A DNA stretch of 64,000 bases, taken from NCBI GenBank assembly GCA_025738555.1, contig JAOVFP010000002.1, positions 5,642,001 through 5,706,000 of the forward strand, in the 5' to 3' direction. The notes under the pieces are model-generated. The model saw only the letters and a list, made by a program, of their open reading frames with translations. It was not told where the DNA came from and searched no databases. The translations under genes and the position numbers were made by a program. Origin of the DNA: Cyathus striatus (lineage: Eukaryota > Basidiomycota > Agaricomycetes > Agaricales > Nidulariaceae). Numbering within the stretch: position 1 is the stretch's first letter; the number at the start of each line of letters is the position of its first letter. Shown one piece after another: positions 11,632-22,521 of the stretch.

Positions 11632-12610
11632 GGTTCACTTACAGCAACTGGTCTGAATGAAGGAAATGAGGACTCCGATATACTCACAGCCTTCGTATCC
11701 GCATAAGATCCAACTCCACTGGGAGGAAAGAGGTATACAGGCCCAACCCAAGCGGTTCATACTACATAGGTCTTGGAGAAACTACCATGGATCTCCCTGT
11801 CCCTTCAGCCTTTCAACCTTAGGCCTTGAGCTTTACGAAGTTGCTAACTAGACCAGTTATTGGTGAATGTGTTGTATGGATAAATGTGTACACTGTGTAG
11901 GTAAAGTAGGAAACTGGCAATATTCAGGAAAACGCGGAGGAAAACAAGATTGAAGACTCAATTATTTGACGACGTGACTGATTTCCACATCCCGCCTTTG
12001 ATTCTCTTTTAGTGGCCTCTGGCAGTTAGCGCGCTGTTGGAATTAGCCTCAATGAAATAAAAGGCTGGAGTCATTAAAAATGAATCCATTTAAGAGTTGA
12101 AATTTTGAAATTTGAAATGTTGATTGGTCTGACTCTGAATAGACGGACACAAGATGGTATCAGGACGAGTCGTTCAGTGTCGATGTGGAGTTGTTGAAGT
12201 ATCGAAGGGACATCGAGATTTGATCGAGACTGTTACTGTCAAACAAGCTGAGTCTTAAAGCTTAAACGTTAACGTCAATAGACAACACGCCAAAATAACA
12301 ACCAAATAATCCCCCAAGCTAACCTTTTTACAACTCCGCCTTCGCAACTTTAGTCATTAACTTTTCAGTGTTCACACTGAAGCCTGACTACAACTTACAA
12401 GTCTACACGCAACTAATTCACGCGTCTCAACGTTGAGCGACCAGAGTTATTGATTATATACGCACATAACTAGGCGATATGAGTAAGAATTTATCAGCTA
12501 ATTCAATGAAGATATGTTGTAAGAAGCCGAAGTAGTAATTGGTTAGTAATTGGTAATAATTGCGGCCATCACAAGGCTATCAACCTCATTCTCGTTCAAA
12601 TACCTGCACC

Positions 12611-12703
12611 GCGCGCGTGTGCTTTGGAATGGGTTCTTTCCCCTCCCTTCGTCCGTTCTTCCTTTAATTTCTTCTCCAAAGCCAAAACGGATAGAGGAAC
12701 GAG
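12611..12703 (-). pseudogene. Relic of a SAP-like family gene (second copy)
   Basis: Duplicate of 6941-7033 carried along with the tandem unit. It shows the same similarity to the coding region at 44506-44600 and is also out of frame. Confidence 0.45.
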
Positions 12704-12943
12704 CCGATCAGGAGCTCCAGGAACTTATTCTCATTCTGCATTTGTATCCGACACACAATGATCGTCCTTACAATTTAGTCCAAACCATCCTTTTTGTAGT
12801 AGGCTAGAGAGCCGGTAAATATCATTTATTTCTTTATGGAAAACAAGTAAAGTCAAGAGAGTTAGTCGAGTACATAGATGATCAATATACAGCTTCATTA
12901 CAAGGTACACAGGTTATATGGAGGACATCAAGATACATACTGC

Positions 12944-15304
12944 TCACTTGAGCAACCCTCGACACCTATCATCCTCCCGAATCAACTGAAACAATTTAAT
13001 CTGCTCCAGAATGTCGTTCCACATTCCGGCTGTTTCGCTGGATGCAGGCGACGATAGTGTCTCCAGGTGAGGGAAGAGCAAGTTGAGATATCTTGCAATT
13101 CGCGTCCTACTTTGCTTATCATCGACATTCATATCACAATCTACGCTCAACGTCTTCAAACTATGTAGAAGTCCGAACGTGGCTCCTGATCTGTCAGGCA
13201 ACTCGGGGAGAGTGGTCAGGTCCACCTGGATCTTGATGTACTCCAGAAGTGGACAATACTTTGCGATGGAATGAATCATGTCCAAACTCGCTCCAGTAGT
13301 CCGGCCAATGGGAAGACGAAGGTGTCGGATCTTGGGCCATCCTTGGACTATCCCGCCAAGCAGTGACGAGAGCTCGATGATTGGGATCGAAGATGACGAC
13401 TGCTCGTCCACTGCAAGCACAAAGTTCTCCAGGCTCTCTTGCCAGCAAGAACATGTAAGGTCTGCTATACGACTTAATGTTCGCTGCCATCCACCATCCT
13501 TAGTGGGAGCTGCAGTGGGAGTCACTTCCACCTCGATATCTTCAGTACTGTCCACTACCTCGGCAGCTTGAACTCGCTCTGCTTCATAGCCCGAAACAAG
13601 TAAATCATGAGCACGCTCCAATGCAGATAGCCCCAAACTGCATGTTGTCACTTCCTCCTTCAGAGCTTCTACCTGTTTCCTCGCGGCGCTGGTTTTACTA
13701 TTATTTCCTGTGGAAGAAAATTCCTTTTCCAGTGTTGTCCTGGCCTCCTGCAACATTTGGACAGTCGCGCCGGAAGCCTCAAGCTTGTCAACTCTTCTTT
13801 TGATGAGCCCCATGCGCCTTTCTTCACGTGCCTGCGCTAATATGCGCTCCGCCTCTTGAAGCTTCGATTTCGCTCCGGACAGTCTCACTCTCGCAGTGTC
13901 GACCTTCCCCCGAGAAACCCGAATCGCCGACTCCCTTTCACGCGCTCTCATCCCCGCAGCTAGTCTCTCTGTCATTGCTCGCTCCTTCTGCCTTTGTTTC
14001 AGTTGTTCGATATGCTCACGGTGCATCCGAAGCTCTTCGATCCGAGATCTATCTTGTATAGATGGATCATCAAATGGGTGTGTGATCACGCTCAACCGGA
14101 GAGTACGAAGGTCTCGCGAAGACACGAGGCTGACGGCCTCGTATATGAGATGAAGTGATCCTGTGACTCTTAGGCTTTGTAACCTGGGAAACCCAGTAAT
14201 GTCCTTCGCGGGATCCCAAGACTTGGACGAAGCAGAAGCAGGAACTGGAGTCCGCTCGATGATATTCAACACCTCCAGTAGTGGAAGCGTAGCCAGATGT
14301 TTGAGAACTTTCGAGCTGCTGTTAACGGCGAGGATGTCGTCAAGCTCAACGTGTCGCAGCTGCTTCAGTTGGAACACAGGAAGTAGTGCGTCCTCTGAGA
14401 GCTGGATTGGTCCACGAAGCTCAAGATGTTCGATTGAAGGAGCTTCGAATGGAATGGTAGCCAAGAATGATTTGACAACATGAATCGCTGTGTTCGGTAC
14501 GTAGCCGATCTCTAAATGTGTCAAGCTCGAGCTAAACAAAAGTGGAATATAGTGCAATTGAGATGATAAAAACAGAAGCCGGACGGAATCCAGAGATGGA
14601 AAAAGGGGAGTGGGAACGTGTTGAAGAAACCTTATATAAGCATCAAGCGGAATGTCTTTGGACTGAGGTCCTACGAAATGAATGAACTTTGTGACCTTGG
14701 ATGCAAACTCCTTAACACGCTTGACGTCGCCCTTTGTGATTTCGCCACTTAGCACCTGTAGAGAGGCACGTTACTTCAAGAGGAACTTTCGCATTACGAG
14801 ACTACGTACGTAGTGACCGTTGATATTCTTCCAAGCTGGGAGTAAGTCGAAGAGAGGTGTAATAGAATTTAATTCTAGGCCCTCTGCCTTGCTTTGAATC
14901 TTACACCATGGTAGCATTAAAAACAGTTACACTTCTTGAGAAGCAAGAGGACATACGTTAGTGGTTTCCATCGGTTCTTTCAATGCACATGCAAGTTCTT
15001 CCTCACAATCGCCCCTTTCCTGCGACTCCAACGTTTCAGCTCTATTGGATGCAACAGGCCTATCTTCCTTAGGCAGAGTTGTTTCAGTGTACGATTCAAC
15101 AGGTGACATTAGGGGAGAAACATTTGTATTTGCAATATCTTGGTGAACTCCGGCGCCTGTAAGGCTGTCGATGGAGGGAGTATTCGAACGATCCTCTAAA
15201 GCTCCCACACTTTCAATGGATTCCACATCAAAACCCTCCCCCAGATCACTGAAATAGCTTAGACTACTCATGGGGGAGGGTACAGACATCGCATCCATTG
15301 GCAT
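12944..15304 (-). CDS. LRR / coiled-coil / LRR protein (paralogue 2)
   Basis: Exons 14957-15304, 14810-14899 and 12944-14755 give about 749 residues with the same splice sites and domain order as paralogue 1. The two LRR halves are almost identical to paralogue 1: in the last 180 residues I count about six differences. The central coiled coil (from about DRSRIEELRMHREH to LLVSGYEAERVQ) differs at dozens of positions while keeping length and heptad character. The start at 15304 (MPMDAMS) could instead be the second Met (MDAMS), which matches the plus-strand paralogue. The gene appears intact. Confidence 0.75.
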
Positions 15305-15661
15305 GAGCTATCGAGGAAATAGAGCGGTGGGAGTCATCAAGATAACCGTGATCCTTTTATACAGCTCTGGGCGCCAGAATTGAGATTCAGACGGCACCCT
15401 CAAAGCTTAATGCATCTTCTCATGCCGCTGCGCGAGCTAAAATTAGTTGCTGGTAAGAGCCGGTAAGTTGAAGACAGTGATCATGAGACGTGCGCCGCTG
15501 CGCGTGAACGGTGACGCTAACCTGAGTGTATCGGCAAGTGCCGCGCTGTTTGTCAAGATCTTCCACTTGTTTGGTTAACGCGTTCTAACACTCAAAGTCA
15601 CTCAAACGCGACTGCTCTTACATAATTGACTCCTATCCTTCGCCCTACCCTTCTGAACTTT
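15305..15661. promoter_or_regulatory. Shared divergent promoter region
   Basis: About 357 bp separate the start codons of paralogue 2 (minus) and paralogue 3 (plus). The same spacer exists in unit 1 (9627-10992) but is stretched by the CACTA-type insertion. A tract reading ctttatacag (about 15355) lies about 45-50 bp upstream of the minus start and is a possible TATA-like element. The bidirectional use is inferred from layout only. Confidence 0.4.
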
Positions 15662-17968
15662 ATGGACGCGATGTCAGACTCAACTAGCAGTTTTAGCTCA
15701 CTAGAAGCAGAAACAGTTATATCTGATTTCGACTCCATTGATATTCCAGTAGAATCTGAAAATGAAGCCCCTGAGCCACCGACAGCGTCATTCGCGACAA
15801 ATGACGCGTCTGACGCCGAAAGCCTGAGTTCTATCGCAGAAGTATCTGCTATGATTCATCCTGCTGATATTTCTACTTCCTTTACTTTGTCTCCTGACAG
15901 TGAAGACGAGGATGTTTCGTCAGTTAATGACGTTCACGAACCGGAACATAACAACTTGAGTGAAGCCGTGCTTGTGCCACCTCAGCCGGAAACCAATGAG
16001 GTATATCTGTTCCCTTTAAATGTTCATTCTACTTATGGTACCATCTTTCAGTTGAAACCCAAGAAAGAGAGCCTACAGATACACTCACTTATTCCTTTGT
16101 TTGAATTACTGCCTGCATGGCGAGAAGACGAAGGTCACTTTGTAGGTGTTATAGCGCCGTTATGTTTTCAGCAACGTTCTTACTGATGCGTAATCCAGGT
16201 TCTGGATGGTGAAATTACGGACGAAGATGTGAAGCGTGTAGTGGAGTATGCAGAGAGAGTTACAGAATTTATCTTCCCGAGCACCGAGACAAGTGATGGC
16301 AGCAACATAGACATCTATCCTTCCGCATATATGAGATTCCTTCAGTATATTCCAACTCCTCTTTTCCCATCACTCCATTCTGTTCAACTTCTATCTGTTT
16401 CCCCCGTGCTGCAATATCTTCCCCTGCTTGGCACTGGCTATAGCCTAACTCAATTGGAAATAGGTAACATCTCGTTGCCTGCCATACATCTAGTCAAGTC
16501 ATTCCTGGCTACACTGCCATACGAAGCCCCATATATCAAGCATCTCCAGCTTCATGGGCCACTGCAGCTACCAGAAGCTTCCCTTTATCCGATTGCTAAG
16601 CTGAAGCAATTGGTTAGCCTTGTGCTAGACGATATCGTCACATTTAAAGGTATCACGCTTCTCGAGCACTTGAGCACGCTTTCTTTCCTTAAAGACATAA
16701 AGCTTGTTATGCGCCGTCCTAGCCCTACCCTGTCGCCGCCTAGCGATTCCGCTGTGGGTAGTGCCGGTTTTCCCAAGCTCCAACATTTACGCATTACTGG
16801 ATCTCTCGATCTCACACTGCAACTCGTGCGCCTCGTATCTTCTCAAGATCTTCATACTCTTCAGCTGGACGTACTCCTCGAGGAACACAGCGAGCAGGTC
16901 GAACAGTTGGCGCAGATACGCAAGATGCGAGAAGAAGAAGCGCGACTAGCAAAGGAAGAGATAGAGCGTGCAAGGGAATCAGAGATACGCACTTCTCAAT
17001 CCGAGATTGATAATATGAAGCTGAAGCTTACACGTTCAGAGTCTGTTCTTAATGCGGCAGACCATGCATTTCAGCAGCTGTGGAGAGAGAAGAGGAACAA
17101 ATCCATTAATAAAAAGCTGGAACAACTTGTGAGGGTATCTGGTGTAATGGTAACTAGCACAGCGCTAGAAGAAGCTAGGAAGAAACTAGAAGAGGGACAA
17201 CCATGGCCAAAAGTCAGTACCAACGAAGAGCTTGGAGCGGCGCATTCCAACCTGGAGAGGTTGAAGAAAGACGTTGGCGCACTTCAAGCCAAATTATCTT
17301 CACTGGAGCTTTCTCATAAGTCACTCTTATCCTCTGCTATTCCGGTTCATAAACCAGTGCCCGTGCCCAAGTTACCACCTCCCCCTTCCCCTGTCCGGAT
17401 TGCGGAGCGGCAACAATCGGTAGATCAAGTCATGGATATCGTGGTTTCACGCTGGCGAGAGTGCCTCGAGGACTTCACCATGACGCTCTCCACCGATGGG
17501 ATATTCTGTTCCTCTGTAATCCCAGCCATCAAGCTATCACCTATCCTGGACAGCATCACGGATGGATGGCCAGACATTCAAACCCTTCACCTTCCTCTCG
17601 AATGTGCATCAGGCATGACCTTTGACGATCTGTACTCCATAGCGCAGCGCTGTCCAAAACTCCAATCGCTGAGAACTAAGATCGACATTTCAGCTCTTCC
17701 CCAGCTTCCGGATGACTGTGGAGCCGAATTCGCCCTTCTTCATAACTTGAATACGTTGATCGTGGATGGTGACACGAGTGTCGATATCAGGCATGGCAGA
17801 ACGATTATTGCGAGGTACCTCAACGTTCTGTTTCCTAATCTCAAGACTATAGCATCCCTTGCATCTGGGAGTGTAGGTGAGATGTGGACTGAAGTTCACG
17901 AGCAAGTTAAGCTTTTTCAGTTGATAAGGCGTGACGATACATGTCGAGCCCAGAAGATAGACAGTTAG
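15662..17968 (+). CDS. LRR / coiled-coil / LRR protein (paralogue 3)
   Basis: Exons 15662-16000, 16052-16141 and 16199-17968 give about 732 residues. The start is ATG at 15662 (MDAMSDSTSS) because the two other paralogues share it. An acidic Ser/Thr leader is followed by IHSLIPLFELLPAWREDEGHF, VLDGEITDEDVKRVVEYAERV, LRRs (LTQLEIGNI, IKHLQLHGPLQL), a coiled coil (about EQVEQLAQIRKMREEE to LSSLELSHKS), a Pro-rich linker and a second LRR half ending LFQLIRRDDTC. It is clearly diverged from the minus-strand pair but keeps the same exon phases. Confidence 0.8.
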
Positions 17969-18080
17969 GTAGCGAATATAATGCTATGATTATTGAAGTT
18001 GATTAAACTTTAGAATGGGCCGCATATACAGAGTATTTTACGACGTAGAGGTGTAGACATACTATCACTTTACTCTAATA

Positions 18081-20449
18081 TCACAAGTTACTGATATCTA
18101 TATCGAACCGATACCAGTCGTCTTCTCTGGTAACTTGAAGCAGCTTGACGATATCATGAACTTCCTTCCACGTCTCAGCTATATCGCCAGGCGCAAGAGA
18201 CGTTACGGCCTTAAGGTTAGGGAACAAAACGTTGAGGTATCTCGCAATCTGTGCCTTCCCTTGTCTATCACCGACGGCCGCATTACTATCCACCACTAGT
18301 GTACGCAAGCCATGGCGAAGTGAGAACGTAGCCCCTGATTTATCGGGCAAAACAGGAAGATCCGAAATGTTTAGTTTGATTGTCAGATACTCTAGGCACG
18401 GACAGTCGTTGGCAATCTTATGCAAGACATCGAAACTTGCTCCTTGCGATCGAGCGAGGGGTTGAAGATCAAGGACTGTGATGGTCGGCCACCCTTTGGC
18501 GACGCTACCGAGCAAAGAGGACATCCTAGACGGTACGCTCCACCCTTCAACTTGGAAGGTCTTCAGTGTATGACAGCCCTTGAGCGAGCGGAAATACGAT
18601 TCACGAAGCCTAAGGCGCTGCTGCTTGTCAGTGGTGAGCATAACATGTTTAAGGCTGTTGTTCCAGCGATGAGACACGACGTCAATGATTGCATCCATCT
18701 TCTGCTGCCATTCCTTGACGATGGTGGGGGGCATAAGATTCAACACGAACTCGACCTGCGTAACTTCGTCCAGCAGAGCGGCATCAGGAGTGCAGTCGGA
18801 GACAGCAGAAGATAGAAGAGCACGATGAGCCTGCTTCAACTCAGACAACCTAGAACTAATCATGTCAACCTCCTCCTTGAGCTGATCCACATCTTTCGCC
18901 GCCAGCATGAATACTTCATCATCATGAACAAAGGAAAGGTCCGACTGGAGCCTCTTCCTCGTTCTCTCCAGTTTACGTTCCGAAGCGCCCGAATCCTCCG
19001 GCCTTCTGAGCTTCTTCTTAACACGCTTATTCACTTTCTGCTTCAGAATACGATTAAATACGTCCGTATACCATTCATGTTTGACTTTTGCGCCGAGAAG
19101 CTCTGCCTTCACACTGTCGATCCTATCCTTGGATGAACTTATATCTGCACTTTTCGCGCGCAATCGATCCTCGGCTGCCCTGCGCGCTGCTTCCTGGCGC
19201 TCATTATGCTCTTGTTGCACCAGTTCCATCTCCCGCCTGCGCGCCTGAAGATAGTTAAGACTATCCGGGGTCGCAGCAGCGTCGAATTCGGATTCTGGTA
19301 GGCAAGTATCCAGCGTGATAGAATGAAGCTCTTGTGAAGATACAAGGGAAACGAGCTCGAGCATAAAAGCGTGGGAGCCACCGAGATGTAAAGTTTTAAG
19401 CTTAAGAAAGCCAGCACGGTTCTGGGAAGAATCGAGCGGGGACGATGAAAAAACGGGGATATACTGTGCTCCAAATATCAACTCCTCTAAGAGAGGAAGC
19501 GTAGACAAATCCTCAAGCAAAGAGGTGCCACGAATGGTGACATCATTGAGTTCAAGGGTCTGCAATTGCTTCAGCTCTGGAATAGGATAAAGCGCAGATT
19601 CCGAGAGATTGGATGATCCACGAAGTACGAAATGTTTGATCCCTGGCGCGTCGACAGGAAGTGTAGCCAAAAAGGGCTTCACGAGTTGAACCGAGGAGGA
19701 AGAAATATTCGTGATCTCCAATCGAGTCAGACTAGGGCTCAAAAGCAGAGGAAGATACTGAAGCCGGGAAGAAACAGAATGAAGGTTGATTGAATGAAGG
19801 TATGGAAAGAGGGGAGCTGGAGTGCGTTGAAGAAGCGTAACGTATACGACTGGCGAGATGGTTATGGTCTCATTACTCGATGTGGTTGCAGGGTGGATGA
19901 ATTCGGTGACTTTCTCTGCGTATTCCGCTACACGCTTCACATCGTCCTCGGTAATTCCGCCATTAAGAACCTGTAAGGGCTCGTAAATGAGTGTAAGGGC
20001 CATTTAGATCGTGAATGTACCCACGAATTGGCCTTTATGGATCTGCAGTGCTGGTAACAACTCCAGAAGGGGAATCAGCGACTGAAGCTTAATGCTTTCC
20101 CTGGTATCAGCCTAAGGCGTAGGATATCTTAGAAAATGCCTGCAAAGTGGAAAAAATAACGTACACTGGTAGGTTCTACGCGCATCACTACCGGTAACTC
20201 TGGAGTGCTTTCACGCGCTTCCTCTGTATTAGAACCCTCAAGCAATGTGATTTCTGGACATGGACCAGCAGAGCCGTCGTTCGCCACGTCGACTGTAGCC
20301 TCCGGCAGCGTGTTATCAGGGGCAGCTGGAACTGTCATTTCAGAAGCCTTTGAATGTTTAGATGTCTCGAAATCCAGTGGTTCCCATTGTCCATCCGCCG
20401 TGACGAAGCTTTTACCGCTGTTGCTGGATGAGTCAGAAAATGCGTCCAT
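18081..20449 (-). CDS. LRR / coiled-coil / LRR protein (paralogue 4)
   Basis: Exons 20165-20449, 20025-20111 and 18081-19970 give about 753 residues. The start is the second of two in-frame ATGs (MDAFSDSSSN) by homology; the first is at 20467. Exon 2 reads SLIPLLELLPALQIHKGQF and exon 3 begins VLNGGITEDDVKRVAEYAEKV. It has two LRR halves around a coiled coil (about LNYLQARRREMELVQQ to SRLSELKQAHRALL). It is convergent with paralogue 3, with only about 110 bp between stop codons. Intact. Confidence 0.75.
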
Positions 20450-21235
20450 TCTACGGAGTATATGCAAGTTGTAGGCAAGTACGAGGTAACGAGTAGTACA
20501 ATGAAGAGAGGTTCGAGCAAATAGGGTCTTCGCTTTATAGTTTTTCCTAGCTGATGACTCACGAGCGGTAGGCTAATATGTTTAAGGCCTAGGGAAAATG
20601 CTAAACCAAAACTACGCGTTTAGCGCGCCGATACGGAATGTCGAAACAGTTGACATACTGCCTCACGCCGCCCAAACATGATCGGAGAGGTACGATTAGG
20701 AATTAAGCCTAGTTTTGCATACACAGGTACACCTAGAAGGTGCTGTCATTCTTCTAGTTTACTGCAAGGTGAAGAAGCACTTGCAGCGACACCATAATTT
20801 GGATAATTTTCCCCCTGTTAGAACCACAAAACCAGGGACACGATGGCAGAAATTCATTTGAAATTTTACGAGTCGGCGTTGCAGAGCATTACAAGAAAGC
20901 TTGCTTGATTTGTGCTTGACAACCCAGGTAGATATAAATCTTTAATTATATCTTTATCAAGGTAGAAACGTATGCTCATCGATGTGGAGGTAAAGTTGAG
21001 TATAAAAGTTGATAAGAAGGCAACTTCGAGGCGGGGATCTTGCAAGACAGACGCGCAAACCCGAAGGGGAACCCTAGCAGTTCCCAAATAAAGCGGAGGC
21101 TGTAGCCAAACAAATCGGCACCTGACATTCAACAATTCCATTTCCGTCTGTTCGCTGACGACATCGATGCACCTAGCCAATATGTCCATTCTAATTTCCC
21201 AGAACTCACAGCTCCTTCTCTTTTAGACCGCAGAC
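20450..21235. other. Intergenic between LRR paralogue 4 and the GST gene
   Basis: Upstream regions of two divergent genes. A minus-strand frame at 20866-21189 codes about 107 residues with no motif or splice support, and I do not call it a gene. Confidence 0.4.
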
Positions 21236-22433
21236 ATGTCCGCCTCGAAATCAGATACCGGTCGCGCATATCACACCCAATGCACAGGTCTAGCGCTCGA
21301 AACCGTCAAAGCAAGGCAACAAGACTCCGAAATCACCCTCTTTGGAAGCTGTTTTTGTCCATTCGTACAGCGAGTATGGGTAGCATTTGAGTTTCTGGGC
21401 GTTGATTACAAAGTAAGTTATCTTGTGTGTATCTTTTGATATTGGTTTTAATAGTTGTAGTACTGTGAGTTCAGATAACCTATGAAACGATGTAATGACA
21501 TTGAAATTTGTCGAACGCAAGATGAGGTTGATCCATACAAGAAGCCTGCAGAGTTACTCGAGGTTTCGCCCAAGGGTCTCGTACCAGGCTTGAGATTGGA
21601 ACGATATTCTCCACCAAGAGGTATCAACGAGAGCACAGTGATTCTGGAGTACGTGCAAGAGTGCGTGATTCATATTTTCTGCCCTACCAGCGTCATCTAA
21701 TCTCTCTGTAGTCTAGCAAACGAGAAAACAGGAAAAATCTTACTTCCACCTATCTCTCAGCCATGTAATCCTCATGTATTCACCATTCCTATACAAAACT
21801 AACATCTTCACAGATGCACGTGCTCTCATCCGTCTCCAAGCAGACCACATCAATCGAACCTTCGTACCAGCCTTCTACCGTTACCTTCAAGCGCAAAATG
21901 AAGAAGCCCAGATCTCCGGAGGAAAAGAGTTCCACAGCGCCATCGAAGGCCTCGTAGCACTCTTCGAGCGCATGGAGAAGGATGTTTTAATTGGAGGAGC
22001 TAGCGGAGAAGGTGAGGAGAGAGCGCTGAGAAGAGGGCTTGGACTGTGGGTGGAGGGTGGAGAATTGGGGCTTGCAGATGTTATGGTTGCCCCGTGTAAG
22101 TTTCAGTTCATTTATTGAATTTTATTTGAATGGAATACTAATGAGCTGTGGTACAGGGATCTTCCGTGCTAAGGTAGTCCTAACTCACTACCGCGGCTTC
22201 GTCATGCCATCAGGGGACAAGTTCAATAAATGGCTCGATAGGCTGTTCGGACATGAAGCATTTAAGAAAACCTGTAGTACCGATCAGCTCTACTTCGACA
22301 GCTACGAGCGGTGAGACCATCCAAACTCATTGCATACAAAACACTGATAAGCTTGATGAATAGATATGCTTTTAACAGGCCAAACACTAGCCAAGTTGCG
22401 AATGCCATAAATCAAGGTCGTGGACTACCATGA
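21236..22433 (+). CDS. Omega-like glutathione S-transferase
   Basis: The N-terminal thioredoxin-fold half reads ITLFGSCFCPFVQRVWVAF. The CPF motif with a catalytic-type Cys is typical of omega-class GSTs, which act in thiol transfer and dehydroascorbate reduction. DPYKKPAELLEVSPKGLVPGL follows, then NESTVILEYVQE for the glutathione gamma-glutamyl site. The alpha-helical C-terminal half runs from DARALIRLQADHINRTFVPAFYRY to the final exon (YAFNRPNTSQVANAI, stop TGA 22431-22433). At least five introns are needed. The join between exon 1 (ends 21412, VDYK) and the exon coding DEVDPYKKP could not be made in frame with standard sites. The candidate ITYE piece at 21475 runs into a stop, so there may be a micro-exon or a small frameshift. 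Confidence 0.8.
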
Positions 22434-22521
22434 TTGCTGGGCAAGTTGACAGCTACTCTTCTGCAATTTCGCACATATTTAGCTAAAATGTACAGAAATT
22501 CAATGTATATATAAGTGTACT

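Larger units (their letters stand above)
11632..16284. repeat. Tandem duplication unit 2 (about 4.65 kb)
   Basis: Second copy of 5801-11631, without the CACTA-type insertion and with a deletion of about 170 bp near 11672. The sum of these differences accounts for the difference in length. It runs on without a break into the full plus-strand LRR gene (to 17968), so this end carries the original gene and the unit 1 copy is the truncated one. Confidence 0.8.

Noticed and set aside
20866..21189. Minus-strand 107-residue gene upstream of the GST
   Set aside because: No domain, no splice or promoter support, and it overlaps the region needed for the GST promoter and leader.
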